The notes: generated from the sequence alone by a model not told the origin. A stretch of 64,000 bases of DNA from WHSV01 sp050694055 (GCA_050694055.1 JBOGWX010000108.1:1-64000), one strand, 5' to 3'; numbered from the stretch's first letter, positions 25,160 to 34,376 are shown. Translations and numbers: made by a program.

Positions 25160-25579
25160 ATGGCGGAACCTGAACCGAAATCGATGGAGATCATCGAAAA
25201 ACCGATCTTTCGCACCGACTACGACATGCAATTGGTCGATGCCGAATGGCTCAAGGGCGCGGTCAAGCCGAAGCGCTTCATCGACTTCATCCCCGAGCAG
25301 TGCATCCTGTGCGAGGGGTGCGTCGACATCTGCCCCTGGTACTGCATCTTCATGGTCGATCCCAACGCGGTCGAGGATTCGGGCAACGTCGAGCTGTCCC
25401 GGCAGATGTCCGGCAGCGACATCCTGTTCCTCATCGACGACAACGCCTGTACGCGCTGCAACCTGTGCGTCGAGCGCTGCCCCACCGGAGCGCTCGTCCA
25501 GTCGGAGGTCACCGGTGGGAGGCGCAAGCGCGGTGCCCGAGCGATGGGGACCGTGGACAAGAGTCAAAAGGCTTCCTAG
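25160..25579 (+). CDS. Two-cluster ferredoxin of the bc-complex locus
   Basis: 139 residues. The ATG at 25160 is chosen because AGGAGG (25145-25150) is 9 nt ahead; the upstream GTG at 25151 has no room for it. Two 4Fe-4S motifs: CILCEGCVDICPW (about residue 48) and CTRCNLCVERCPTG (about 97), 40 residues apart. The insert between them carries a conserved-looking stretch (FMVDPNAVEDSGNVELS). It has no membrane segment. A ferredoxin between a membrane protein and cytochrome b suggests an extra electron entry or exit on the inner face of the complex. It recalls b6f-like ferredoxin contacts, but this is inference. Confidence 0.88.
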   Translation: MAEPEPKSMEIIEKPIFRTDYDMQLVDAEWLKGAVKPKRFIDFIPEQCILCEGCVDICPWYCIFMVDPNAVEDSGNVELSRQMSGSDILFLIDDNACTRCNLCVERCPTGALVQSEVTGGRRKRGARAMGTVDKSQKAS

Positions 25580-25591
25580 AAAGGTCTCTTA

Positions 25592-26365
25592 GTGGCGAAG
25601 GCTTCAGGTTGGAACCCCCGTCAGAAGCTGGCGGAGAGGGTAGACCAGCTGCACAACGGGCAACTATGGCGTTCCATGTTCCGGCCGGGCTCGATCTTCC
25701 GGCGCGGCTACGCCGACTCGCCGCGCAACCGCGCCTACGTGGTCATGAACTCGGTGCTGTATCACCTCCATCCGGTCAAGGTGAAGCGGCACGGAATCAA
25801 GCTGAGTTACACCTTGTGTCTCGGGGGGCTGTCCTTCTTTCTCTTCATCCTGTTGACCATCACCGGCATCTACCTGATGTTCTTCTACCGGCCCGCGGTG
25901 GGCGAGGTCTACGCCGACATGCAGCGCCTCCACACCCAGGTCAGTTTCGGTCTGCTGGTGCGCAACCTGCACCGGTGGGGCGCTCACCTCATGGTCATCA
26001 GCGTGTTCCTGCACATGGCCCGGGTGTTCTACACCGGCGCCTACAAGCCGCCGCGTGAGTTCAACTGGATAGTCGGCGTCTTCCTTCTGCTGCTCACGCT
26101 GCTGCTCGCCTTCACCGGTTACCTCCTGCCGTGGGACCAGCTCGCGGTGTGGGCCGTCACGGTCGGTACCGAAATGATGAAACAGTCACCCGTTATCGGG
26201 GACCAGGTGCAGTTCGCCTTGCTGGGTGGACCGGTCATCGGGCCGGAGACCCTGCTGCGCTGGTACACGCTGCATGTGCTGTTCTTGCCCTTCATCATCG
26301 TGATCTTCATCTCGGTTCACTTCTGGAGAGTTAGAAAGGACGGAGGAATCTCGGGCCCGCTGTAG
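25592..26365 (+). CDS. Cytochrome b, N-terminal part (b6-like)
   Basis: 257 residues from a GTG. Four helices with both heme pairs: HRWGAHLMVISVFLH gives one His of each heme and TLHVLFLPFIIVIFISVHFW gives the partners. FTGYLLPWDQ is the quinol-site motif after helix C. It is the split form seen in b6f complexes and in several bacteria, with the rest in the next gene. It oxidises menaquinol and passes electrons to the Rieske protein and through both b hemes. Confidence 0.95.
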   Translation: MAKASGWNPRQKLAERVDQLHNGQLWRSMFRPGSIFRRGYADSPRNRAYVVMNSVLYHLHPVKVKRHGIKLSYTLCLGGLSFFLFILLTITGIYLMFFYRPAVGEVYADMQRLHTQVSFGLLVRNLHRWGAHLMVISVFLHMARVFYTGAYKPPREFNWIVGVFLLLLTLLLAFTGYLLPWDQLAVWAVTVGTEMMKQSPVIGDQVQFALLGGPVIGPETLLRWYTLHVLFLPFIIVIFISVHFWRVRKDGGISGPL

Positions 26366-26391
26366 GCGCCCACACGAGATCGGACACAGCC

Positions 26392-27222
26392 ATGCCGACG
26401 CCGGACGAGGTATTCGAGCAAGTACTGGCGGAGGAGACCTCCAAGGGCTCCTCTCCCGCCGTCGCGCAGGCGCGCGCCAAGGCCGCGCGCGTCCGGGCGC
26501 AGCGCGGGTCCAAGGACCCCAGCAAGCCCGACAAGTCCACGGCGCCACCGCCCTCGAGCAACCCCGAGGCCAAAGGCGCGGCCCCCGCTCCGGCGGCCCA
26601 GTCCGAGTCCCAACCGGCCGCGGCAGCAACCGCGACCAAGCCCGCCGCGGCCGCTAAGCCGGCATCCAAGCCGGCGAGCGGCGCTCCGGCCCGCAAGGCG
26701 GTCGGCAACGGCAGCGCGACGGTTCCGGAACGGGTGCAGCGGCTGCTGGCCGTCGTCAAGCCCGAGGCCATTCAAAAAGTCGAGCGTCAGCCGATGGACC
26801 GCGTGAACGTCTGGCCTCACCTCATGGCCGCCGAGATGGTGTCATTGCTCGTGGTGCTCGCGGCGCTCACGATCTTCTCGATCATGGTCGACGCCCCACT
26901 GCGCGAGCTCAGCAACTTCAACCAGACGCCGAACCCGTCCAAGGCGCCGTGGTACTTCCTCGGTCTGCAGGAGCTGCTCCGCTACTTCCACCCGCAGGTG
27001 GCCGGCGTGACCATCCCGACGGTGATCATCATCGCCCTCATAGCCGCCCCCTACGTGGACCGCAACCCATCCACCAGTCCCGACGACCGCAAGTTCGCCA
27101 TCGTGCTGTTCTCGTTCTTCATGCTGACGTTCGCGGTGCTGACGATCATCGGAATGTTCTTCAGGGGGCCGGGATTCAACTTCATCTTTCCGTGGGAAGG
27201 CGGCATCTTCTTCGAGCTATAG
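26392..27222 (+). CDS. Cytochrome b, C-terminal part (subunit IV-like) with long N-terminal tail
   Basis: 276 residues. The first 125 are a low-complexity cytoplasmic tail rich in Ala, Pro, Lys and Ser (PTPDEVFEQVLAEETS..., AAAKPASKPASG). The membrane part (about 135-276) has three helices and NPSKAPWYFLGLQELLRYFHP, which holds the PEWY-like quinol-site motif, here PWYF without the Glu. The tail is much longer than in b6f subunit IV and may hold the ferredoxin or another partner; that is a guess. It starts 26 bp after the b6-like gene. Confidence 0.88.
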   Translation: MPTPDEVFEQVLAEETSKGSSPAVAQARAKAARVRAQRGSKDPSKPDKSTAPPPSSNPEAKGAAPAPAAQSESQPAAAATATKPAAAAKPASKPASGAPARKAVGNGSATVPERVQRLLAVVKPEAIQKVERQPMDRVNVWPHLMAAEMVSLLVVLAALTIFSIMVDAPLRELSNFNQTPNPSKAPWYFLGLQELLRYFHPQVAGVTIPTVIIIALIAAPYVDRNPSTSPDDRKFAIVLFSFFMLTFAVLTIIGMFFRGPGFNFIFPWEGGIFFEL

Positions 27223-27287
27223 CAAGCTAGACGTGCAGTGACCAAGAGGTAAGAGACAGAGGTAGACCAGAGTCAAGAGGGAGCACC

Positions 27288-28088
27288 GTGAGTCCAGGAA
27301 CGATCGCACTCATAATCGTAGCGTTGAGCATCGCCGCATGGGGCCTGTTCATGGCCAATGTTGCCATTCGGCGCGAGCGCAAGGCCGCGCTCGCGAGCGC
27401 GTCCGGCTCCGGGGGTGGGACGGCGACACTGGAGGCCCCCGAGCGCAAAGAGGACACCGCCGCGACGCCCGACGTCACCGTCAAGAAGGTGCCGGAGAAG
27501 AAAAAGAAGCCGCTCACCAACGAGCAGCTGGCGGTGTCACGGCGTCAGTTCCTGAACCGCGCGTGGACGGGCAGCTTCCTGACATTTCTCGGCTTCTTCG
27601 GCATGGGGACGCTCAGCTTTCTGTGGCCCAAGGTCCTCGGCGGATTCGGCACCGAGATCAACGCCGGAAACTACGACGACATCCTCGAGCAGGTCGGTCC
27701 CAAAGGTGGCTTCGCTCCGTTGTTCATCCCCGAGGGCCGTTTCTGGCTGACCTTCTACGAAGGCACCGCCGAGGGCGTCGCCTATGAGACGACCGGGGCG
27801 GCCGACACCAAGCTCCTGGCGCTGTACCGCAAGTGCGTTCACCTTGGTTGCTCCGTACCCCACTGCCCGTCGTCGTCGTTGTTCGAATGCCCCTGTCACG
27901 GGTCGAAGTACCGCCTCAACGGGGAGTACTACGCCGGGCCGGCCCCCCGCGGGCTGGACCGCTTTACGGTGGTCCGCAGCGGCAGCTCCGTCGTGGTCGA
28001 TACCGGCACCGTCGTGGTGGGCCCGCCGCGCGGTACGAACACGTGGGAGAAATTCGCCGAGCCGACGGGCACCTTCTGCGTGCCGTAA
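27288..28088 (+). CDS. Rieske iron-sulfur protein
   Basis: 266 residues from a GTG. A first helix (PGTIALIIVALSIAAWGLFM) precedes a charged linker. A second helix lies near 100-120 (WTGSFLTFLGFFGMGTLSFL) after SRRQFLNRA, a Tat-like twin-arginine signal. The outward domain has both cluster motifs, CVHLGCSVPHC and CPCHGSKY. The two-helix N-terminus is longer than in the standard Rieske protein and resembles the multi-helix forms of Actinomycetota. Electrons go from quinol to the cytochrome c subunit. Confidence 0.94.
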   Translation: MSPGTIALIIVALSIAAWGLFMANVAIRRERKAALASASGSGGGTATLEAPERKEDTAATPDVTVKKVPEKKKKPLTNEQLAVSRRQFLNRAWTGSFLTFLGFFGMGTLSFLWPKVLGGFGTEINAGNYDDILEQVGPKGGFAPLFIPEGRFWLTFYEGTAEGVAYETTGAADTKLLALYRKCVHLGCSVPHCPSSSLFECPCHGSKYRLNGEYYAGPAPRGLDRFTVVRSGSSVVVDTGTVVVGPPRGTNTWEKFAEPTGTFCVP

Positions 28089-28124
28089 TGGTGACACCGG
28101 AAATAGGGAGAACGCTCTAACCAG

Positions 28125-29168
28125 ATGGACACCAACGTACTGACCGTTGCGCTGCTGCTCCTGGTCGGGGCGATTGCGCTCTGGGGCTTGTTCCTCGTGA
28201 GAAACCGCTTGGAGCAGAAACCGGGCTCGTTGCTCGGAATCCCGCATGCCATGCGCCCCGGCGCTCCCGATTTCGCGTTGGAGGGGCCCCGTCTCGAGCG
28301 CATCCAGATCGGCGGCGTCCTGTTCACGCTGGTGCTCGCCATCTTCATCCCGATCTACTGGCTGCCCGAGGCGAACCGCCAGGCGGCCTTCCAGGAGCGC
28401 TTCGACGAGGAGTCCCTGCACCGCGGGGAGCTTATCTTCCAGAATCCGCCACCGCTCGACGAAGACGCCGATCCGGTCGAGTACAAGGAAGATGAGCGAG
28501 CGATCTCGCTCGGAATGGGATGCGCCAACTGTCACGGCGGTGTCGACGAGGAGAATCCCGAGAACTCGGCCGGTGGGGGTCTCGCCAACCCCGCCTACAT
28601 CGACCCGGTGACGGGAGCCGAGATCCAGTACCGGGCACCGCCTCTGCAAACCGTCTTCCAGCGCTGGGACGAGGAAGTGGTCAGGTTCACGATCGAGCGT
28701 GGGCGTCCGGGAACGCCGATGGCCGCCTGGGGGGTCGACTACGGGGGCCCGATGACGTCGCAGATGGTCGACGACGTCATCGCGTGGGTGCAGTCGCTTC
28801 CCGGCAACGAGAGCAATCCCAACGATGCGATCTCCGAGTCGTGCCAGGACCCGACCCCCGGCATCAGCTCCGAGCGGTGCGGCGAGGAGATCTTCACCGC
28901 CCGCTGCGCGGTGTGCCACGGGGCCGAGGGGCAGGGCAAGGAGGCCTTCGGGTCGCTCGAGGACCCGTGGTCCCAGGGCAAGGCACTGTGGAAGGGCGAC
29001 GTCAGGAACCTCGACGAGCGCCAGCACTTCCTGACGATCGTCAACGGCCGGCGCTTCGCCTTCATGCCCCAGTTCGGCGAGGCACCGCCCCAGGGCACCC
29101 CGGTGCCTCCCTTCCCGCTCACCGACGCGCAGATCCAGGCCGTCATGGAATACGAGCGGGGGCTGTGA
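28125..29168 (+). CDS. Membrane-anchored diheme cytochrome c of the bc complex
   Basis: 347 residues. An N-terminal helix (VALLLLVGAIALWGLFLV) and a second one near 65-80 (IGGVLFTLVLAIFIPIYWL) frame the membrane part. Two heme motifs follow: CANCHG near residue 129 and CAVCHG near 263, each with Met-rich sequence after it (GTPMAAWG, FAFMPQFG) for axial ligands. A diheme cytochrome c in place of monoheme c1 is typical of Actinomycetota (QcrC type), although there it is arranged differently. It would link the Rieske protein to the caa3 oxidase. Confidence 0.9.
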   Translation: MDTNVLTVALLLLVGAIALWGLFLVRNRLEQKPGSLLGIPHAMRPGAPDFALEGPRLERIQIGGVLFTLVLAIFIPIYWLPEANRQAAFQERFDEESLHRGELIFQNPPPLDEDADPVEYKEDERAISLGMGCANCHGGVDEENPENSAGGGLANPAYIDPVTGAEIQYRAPPLQTVFQRWDEEVVRFTIERGRPGTPMAAWGVDYGGPMTSQMVDDVIAWVQSLPGNESNPNDAISESCQDPTPGISSERCGEEIFTARCAVCHGAEGQGKEAFGSLEDPWSQGKALWKGDVRNLDERQHFLTIVNGRRFAFMPQFGEAPPQGTPVPPFPLTDAQIQAVMEYERGL

Positions 29169-29938
29169 TGGACGCGATCTTCGTCGAGGGCTGGGCGGCG
29201 ACCATCTCCGCGATCGTCATCTTCTGCGGCAGCGTGTGGCTGCTCTTGACCATGGTTCTGGGGGCCAGGCTCGCCTACTTCGTGACCGCCTCGGTCACGC
29301 TGGCCTTCGTGGTGATGATGGGTGTGGTGTGGTCGATCAACCCCCTGGGCCCGGTGGGCGACCTGCCGGGTTGGGAGGCATCGGGCGTGAGCGAGGACCA
29401 GGCGGAGCTAGAGGGGCCGAGCGCGGGCAGCTACCCCGAGGATCCCTGGGAGGAGTTCGACGAGGAGGACGAGGACGAGCAGGCGCTGGCCTCCGAGCTC
29501 GAGAGCGCCGCGACCGATGCCCTCGGGACCGCCATCGAGGAGGGCGACGTCGAGGTGTTCGAGGACGCCACCCAGGCCGTGGTGAGTGAAGGTAGCGCAC
29601 GCGTGCTCGAGTCCGACGGCGAGCGCTACGGTGCGGTTCAGCTCGAGCCGGCGCCCGAGGCCGAGCCGGAGGAGGAGGCCGAAGAGGAGACGTCGCCGGT
29701 TCAGAACCTCGATGTGCCCGAGGTCCCCTCGCCCGAGCCGACCCCCGCAAGCGAGCTGCCCGACTCCGACGCCCGTGTCTATGCCCTCTTCCGGCTGGAC
29801 CCGGGTAATCCGCTGGGTCAGGCCCGGCTCATCACCATCGGGAGCTTCGTGGCGCTGGCCCTGCATCTGTTCGGGCTCGGTCGCTCCGAGCGACGCAGCA
29901 AGACTCTGTCCGATGAAGTCAACAGCCGCACGGTCTGA
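29168..29938 (+). CDS. Membrane protein with long acidic loop, bc-complex locus
   Basis: 256 residues, 1-bp coupling with the cytochrome c gene (TGATG). Two helices at the start (ISAIVIFCGSVWLLLTMVLG, FVTASVTLAFVVMMGVVW) and one near the end (ARLITIGSFVALALHLFGLG). Between them lie about 150 residues very rich in Glu and Asp (EEFDEEDEDEQALASELESA and more). The acidic loop would be a docking surface for a basic partner such as a cytochrome. No family recognised; the role is inferred from place. Confidence 0.7.
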   Translation: MDAIFVEGWAATISAIVIFCGSVWLLLTMVLGARLAYFVTASVTLAFVVMMGVVWSINPLGPVGDLPGWEASGVSEDQAELEGPSAGSYPEDPWEEFDEEDEDEQALASELESAATDALGTAIEEGDVEVFEDATQAVVSEGSARVLESDGERYGAVQLEPAPEAEPEEEAEEETSPVQNLDVPEVPSPEPTPASELPDSDARVYALFRLDPGNPLGQARLITIGSFVALALHLFGLGRSERRSKTLSDEVNSRTV

Positions 29939-29947
29939 GGAGACGAC

Positions 29948-30127
29948 GTGGAGACGCTTCGTAAGCTGAGATTCGCATTCGCCATGCTGATGCTCCTCGG
30001 CGCGAGCGCGTGCTCCGGTACAGGAGTCAACGCGGGCGAGCAGGGGGGCCGAGCGTTCGTCCTGATGGCGATCATGCTGGTCGTCGTCTGCATCATTCTC
30101 GCCATCTTCCTCGGCAAGGAGGACTAG
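29948..30127 (+). CDS. Small lipoprotein with a C-terminal helix
   Basis: 59 residues from a GTG at 29948, ribosome binding site GAGGAG just upstream. Signal LRFAFAMLMLLGASAC with the lipobox cysteine near residue 20, then a short linker and a helix AFVLMAIMLVVVCIILAIFL, ending GKED. It is the last gene of the respiratory row and 9 bp after the acidic protein. Function unknown; probably a small subunit of the bc complex. Confidence 0.65.
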   Translation: METLRKLRFAFAMLMLLGASACSGTGVNAGEQGGRAFVLMAIMLVVVCIILAIFLGKED

Positions 30128-30178
30128 CTCCCTCCCAGTCGCTGGGGCTCCGCTCGGGAGACGAACTCGTCCTTTCTG

Positions 30179-30211
30179 TGCGCTGAGGGCTCATGGGAAG
30201 CCCTGAGTGCA
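30179..30211. terminator. Hairpin between convergent bc-complex and heme operons
   Basis: A 13-bp stem (30179-30191 with 30199-30211) has one G-G mismatch, one wobble and a 7-nt loop (CATGGGA). It sits between two genes that point at each other, so it could end transcription both ways, although neither side has a clear T run. Confidence 0.5.
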
Positions 30212-30250
30212 GAGAAACCCTGAATAGTCATTCGACCGAGTCGCGGGAAC

Positions 30251-30529
30251 CTACTTTCTACGGCGATCGCGGAAGAACTGCGCGAACCCCAGGGCAAGCA
30301 GTAGATAACCTCCGACGTTGGCGGCGAACAAGGCCGAGTCGGGGAAGGCGTTTCCGAAGCGCGCGCTGAGCGCCGCCCCCAGCAGCAGGATGACGGCCCC
30401 GCCGAGCATCAGCCGGCGCCATGGCTCGACACGAGCCCACCACCTTTGGATCAACGAATCCTGAGGTGACCCAGCGCGGGAGTTCCGCCCTTCGTCGCGG
30501 GCCGGCTTATCGGATCGTGGCGAGGACAT
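30251..30529 (-). CDS. Small membrane protein at the end of the heme operon
   Basis: 92 residues from the ATG at 30529, overlapping the hemL end by 23 bp. A polar start (MSSPRSDKPARDEGRNSRAG) is followed by two helices (MLGGAVILLLGAALSARF and ALFAANVGGYLLLALGFAQF) and a basic end (RDRRRK). Not recognised. Last gene of the rex-hem row. Confidence 0.6.
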   Translation of the reverse strand: MSSPRSDKPARDEGRNSRAGSPQDSLIQRWWARVEPWRRLMLGGAVILLLGAALSARFGNAFPDSALFAANVGGYLLLALGFAQFFRDRRRK

Positions 30530-31847
30530 CGGCTGCGGAGTGGACGATGTGATCGATGTGATCCTCGGTGTGGGCCTCGCCGAGGAAGAGCGCCTCGAAA
30601 CGGGACGGGGGCAGGAAGACGCCGCGTTCGAGCATGCTCCTGAAGAAGCGCCCGTAGGTTTCCTCCGAAGTGGCCACCGCCTGCGAATAGTTGGTGACCT
30701 CGTCCTGCGAGAAGAAGAACCCGGCCAGGCCCCCGATCGCCGCGGCATAGAGCGGGACTGTGGCGGCATGGTCGGCGGCATCGATCAGCCCCCGAACCAA
30801 GGACCGAGCGCGCTCTTGAAGCCGGCCGTAGATTCCAGGATCGGCCTGGATCATCTGCAGGTTCGACAGCCCCGCGGCCAGCGCGACGGGATTGCCCGAC
30901 AGCGTCCCCGCTTGGTAGACCGGTCCGGCCGGCGCAAACTGATCGAGCAGCTCGGCCGGTCCGGCGACGGCACCGACCGGCAATCCTCCGCCGATGATCT
31001 TGCCCAGCAGCACGAGGTCGGCGCGCACGTCGAAGCGCTGCTGTGCTCCCCCGGCACCCAGCCGAAAGCCGGTGATGACCTCGTCGAAGACCAGCAGCGC
31101 GCCGATATCGTCGGCGATGGAGCGCAGTCCCTCGAGGAAACCGTCGTGGGGCACCACCAGTCCCATGTTGGCGGCGACCGGCTCGACCAGGATGGCGGCG
31201 ACCTGATCTGCGAAGGGCTCGACGGCCTCCCTCACCGCGTCGAGGTCATTGTACTCGCACGTCACCGTGTCGGACGCGGTGCCCTCGGTCACTCCGGGCG
31301 TACCCAGGATGCCCAGCGTCGCCACGCCCGAGCCGGCCTGCACGAGCAGCGCGTCGACATGACCGTGGTAGCACCCGGAGAACTTGAGGAGCTTGTCTCG
31401 TCCGGTAACCGCGCGCGCCAGTCGCGCTGCGCTCATCCCGGCTTCGGTTCCCGACGAAACGAAGCGCACCCGCTCGACACCCGGAACCATCTCGACGACG
31501 GTGCGCGCCATCTCGACTTCGAGCTCACTCGGAGTGCCGAACGACGTGCCGCGCGCAGCCGCATCCGCGATGGCACGAACGATCTCGGGATGAGCGTGCC
31601 CGAACAACAGCGCGCCCCAGCTCTGGACGAGGTCGATGTACTGGTTACCGTCGACGTCGGTGATGGTCGCCCCGGAGGCGCTCTGCACGAAGAACGGCTC
31701 GGAGCCCACCGCGCCGAAGGCCCGCACCGGCGACGAGACGCCGCCCGGCATGAGGTTCAGCGCCTCGGTGAAGAGCTTGGCCGAGCGAGTGTGGTCGAGG
31801 CCATGCCCCTCGGGAAAGGCTCCGTCCGGACTCTCTAGGTGAGCCAC
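30507..31847 (-). CDS. hemL: Glutamate-1-semialdehyde 2,1-aminomutase
   Basis: 446 residues. A PLP enzyme that turns glutamate-1-semialdehyde into 5-aminolevulinate in the C5 pathway. NLMPGGVSSPVRAFGAVG near the start, SGTEAGMSAARLARA, and the PLP lysine in LLGKIIGGGLPVGA near 280 are all present. The gene overlaps hemB by 13 bp. With HemA it shows that this organism makes heme from glutamyl-tRNA. Confidence 0.95.
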   Translation of the reverse strand: MAHLESPDGAFPEGHGLDHTRSAKLFTEALNLMPGGVSSPVRAFGAVGSEPFFVQSASGATITDVDGNQYIDLVQSWGALLFGHAHPEIVRAIADAAARGTSFGTPSELEVEMARTVVEMVPGVERVRFVSSGTEAGMSAARLARAVTGRDKLLKFSGCYHGHVDALLVQAGSGVATLGILGTPGVTEGTASDTVTCEYNDLDAVREAVEPFADQVAAILVEPVAANMGLVVPHDGFLEGLRSIADDIGALLVFDEVITGFRLGAGGAQQRFDVRADLVLLGKIIGGGLPVGAVAGPAELLDQFAPAGPVYQAGTLSGNPVALAAGLSNLQMIQADPGIYGRLQERARSLVRGLIDAADHAATVPLYAAAIGGLAGFFFSQDEVTNYSQAVATSEETYGRFFRSMLERGVFLPPSRFEALFLGEAHTEDHIDHIVHSAADVLATIR

Positions 31848-32812
31848 TCGGCGGCCTTCTTGGCGTGATAGGTGATCACGAGATCGGCACCGGCCCTGCG
31901 GATCGAGGTCAGCACCTCGAGAGTTGCCCGTCGCTCGTCGAGCCAGCCTCGCTCGGCGGCGGCCATCAGCATCGAGTACTCACCCGACACGTTGTAGGCC
32001 GCGGTCGGCAGGCCGAAACGTTGCTTGACCGCGCGCACGACATCGAGATAGCCGAGCGCGGGTTTGACCATGACCGCGTCGGCTCCTTCGGCGATGTCGA
32101 GCTCGACCTCGATCAAGGCTTCGGAGAAGTTCGCGGGATCCTGCTGGTAGCCGCGCCGGTCGCCGAATTGCGGCGCGCCCTCTGCCGCCTGACGGAAGGG
32201 GCCGTAGAAGCTCGACGCGTACTTGGCCGAGTACGCCAGGATCGCGGTCGACTCGTGCCCTTCGCGGTCGAGGGCTGAGCGAATCGCGCCCACCTGCCCG
32301 TCCATCATGCCGCTCGGAGCGACGAGGTCGGCCCCCGCCGAAGCCTGGCTCACGGCGATGCGACCGTAGATCTCGATGGTGGAGTCGTTGTCCACCTCGG
32401 TGCCACGAACGACTCCGCAGTGACCGTGATCGGTGTACTCGCACATGCAAAGATCTGCGATCACACAGATCTCGTCACCAAGCTCGTCTTTCAGCGCGCG
32501 CAGCCCCTGCTGCAGAATGCCGCCGGGGTTGTGCGACTCGCTCCCCCGTTCGTCCTTGTGTTGTGGAATCCCGAACAGCAAGACGCTTCCCACGCCCCGT
32601 TCGGCAAGCTCACGCCCCTCCTTGACCAGGCTATCCAAGGTGTGTTTCACGTGTCCCGGCATCGAGGAGATCGGTTCGGGCTCCGCTATCGCTTCCTTCA
32701 AGAACAGCGGCGCCACCAGATGCGAGGGTGCAAGCGTGGTCTCGGTGAAGGCCCGGCGAAGCCCGGCGGTACGCCGCAAGCGCCGAGGCCTGTAGGAAGG
32801 GAAGGAACTCAT
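31835..32812 (-). CDS. hemB: Delta-aminolevulinic acid dehydratase (porphobilinogen synthase)
   Basis: 325 residues. Two lysines of the active site lie in LAYSAKYASSFYGPFR and MVKPALGYLD. The metal-site segment DLCMCEYTDHGHCG has three cysteines, so a zinc form. The start overlaps the gene upstream by 4 bp. It joins two 5-aminolevulinate to porphobilinogen. Confidence 0.96.
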   Translation of the reverse strand: MSSFPSYRPRRLRRTAGLRRAFTETTLAPSHLVAPLFLKEAIAEPEPISSMPGHVKHTLDSLVKEGRELAERGVGSVLLFGIPQHKDERGSESHNPGGILQQGLRALKDELGDEICVIADLCMCEYTDHGHCGVVRGTEVDNDSTIEIYGRIAVSQASAGADLVAPSGMMDGQVGAIRSALDREGHESTAILAYSAKYASSFYGPFRQAAEGAPQFGDRRGYQQDPANFSEALIEVELDIAEGADAVMVKPALGYLDVVRAVKQRFGLPTAAYNVSGEYSMLMAAAERGWLDERRATLEVLTSIRRAGADLVITYHAKKAAEWLT

Positions 32813-34356
32813 TGATCCATTCTCTCATCACCGTCCGGCTCGGCCTCAGTCGTCGCAACGGAGAAGTGAGCGATGAGAGTGTCTCTCAGGCCGCCGGCGG
32901 TGTGCTCCGTGGCCACGACGTCGACGCGCAAGCCGAGCTCCTCGGCGGCGGCGGCGGTCGCGGGCCCGATGCAGGCGATGTTGAACAGGCCCGGCTCGCT
33001 ATCACCTCCAAGTCCGAGCTCCTCGGGCGCGCCGGCGAGCTCGACGAAAGCGCGCACTGCGGACGCGCTGGCGAACGTGACTACGTCAAAGGCACCCGAA
33101 CGCACCCGGTTGAGCGCAGAGCGAGACGGCGAACCAAGCACGTTGCGGTAGGTGGCACACTCCTCGGGGGTCCATCCCGAACCCTTCAGCGTCTCGACGA
33201 TGTCGCGCGGCCCACCCTCGACACGAGGCAACAGCACGCGCCCGACACCACGGTCCATGTTCTCTGCCAGGGCCTCGGCGGTGAAGGTGTCCGGGACGAA
33301 ATCTGCCTTGATGCCACGCTCTGCGAGCAGATCCTCGGTGACTCGTCCGACCGCCGCAACCTTGGTTCGAGAGAAGGCACGCGCGTCGTAACCACGCGCG
33401 TCCACGCGCTCGAAGAACTTTTCGAGACCGTTTGCGGAGGTGAACACCACCCACGCGTAGAGGCCTTCGGCCAGTTTCTTGGCGGCGAGATCGACATCCG
33501 TGAAGGTCTCGGGGTCGGCGATCTCGATCGTCGGGAAGTAGACGACCTCGGCCCCCGCTTCGCGCAGGATGTCTCCGAAAGCTGCGGCTTGGTGTTGCGC
33601 GCGGGTCACGACGATGCGCAGGCCGTGCAACGGACGCTGCTCGAACCAGGAGATTGCGTCGCGCAGCCGCACGACCTCGCCAATGAAAACGGTGGCCGGC
33701 GACTTGATGTCGGCTTCGGCGGCGAGGGCCGCGATCTTGTCGAGCGTTCCGGCGACGACGCGCTGGCGCGGGAGCGTTCCCCACTCCACGACCGCCGCCG
33801 GGGTGTTCGAATCTCGTCCTCCGTCGATCAGTCGAGCCGTCACCCGGCGCAGAGAGCGGACGCCCATCATCAACACGAGAGTGTCCGGTCCCGCCGCCAT
33901 CTGATCCCACGCGATCGAGCCTTCTGCTTCCTCGTTCGCCGTTAGCACCGCGAAGCTCGCCGCGGTCCCCCGGTGCGTGACCGGAATCCCCGCGTACGAG
34001 GCCGCCGCGATCGCCGACGTAACGCCGGGCACGACCTCGAAGGGCACACCCGATTGGGCGAGAAGCTCGAGCTCTTCGCCCCCGCGTCCGAAAACGAAGG
34101 GGTCGCCGCCCTTGAGCCGGACCACCATTGCACCCGCCTTGGCGCGTTCGATCATCAAGGCATCGGCTACCAGTTGCCGCGAATGCTCCTCGCCCGGCTT
34201 CTTGCCGACAAAGATGCGCTCGGCCTGCGGCGCCTCCTCGAGCAACTCGCGCGCCACGAGCCGGTCGTACAGACAGACGTCACAGGCTCGCAGAAGCTCG
34301 AGCCCGCGCGCGGTCACCAACCCGGGGTCACCCGGACCGGCGCCCACCAAGTACAC
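32809..34356 (-). CDS. cobA-hemD: Uroporphyrinogen-III methyltransferase/synthase fusion
   Basis: 515 residues in two domains. Residues 1-245 are a SAM-dependent uroporphyrinogen-III C-methyltransferase (GAGPGDPGLVT, RLKGGDPFVFGRGGEE, VVPGVTSAIAAASYAGIPVTHRG), which leads to siroheme and cobalamin. Residues 250-500 are uroporphyrinogen-III synthase (IVVTRAQHQA, YFPTIEI, VVFTSANGLEKFF). The fusion is common in Actinomycetota and Firmicutes. The product of the first domain can supply siroheme for the sulfite reductase at 44443. Start GTG. Confidence 0.95.
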   Translation of the reverse strand: MYLVGAGPGDPGLVTARGLELLRACDVCLYDRLVARELLEEAPQAERIFVGKKPGEEHSRQLVADALMIERAKAGAMVVRLKGGDPFVFGRGGEELELLAQSGVPFEVVPGVTSAIAAASYAGIPVTHRGTAASFAVLTANEEAEGSIAWDQMAAGPDTLVLMMGVRSLRRVTARLIDGGRDSNTPAAVVEWGTLPRQRVVAGTLDKIAALAAEADIKSPATVFIGEVVRLRDAISWFEQRPLHGLRIVVTRAQHQAAAFGDILREAGAEVVYFPTIEIADPETFTDVDLAAKKLAEGLYAWVVFTSANGLEKFFERVDARGYDARAFSRTKVAAVGRVTEDLLAERGIKADFVPDTFTAEALAENMDRGVGRVLLPRVEGGPRDIVETLKGSGWTPEECATYRNVLGSPSRSALNRVRSGAFDVVTFASASAVRAFVELAGAPEELGLGGDSEPGLFNIACIGPATAAAAEELGLRVDVVATEHTAGGLRDTLIAHFSVATTEAEPDGDERMDQ

Positions 34357-34376
34357 GCGTCCTGCCCTGTGCGTCT

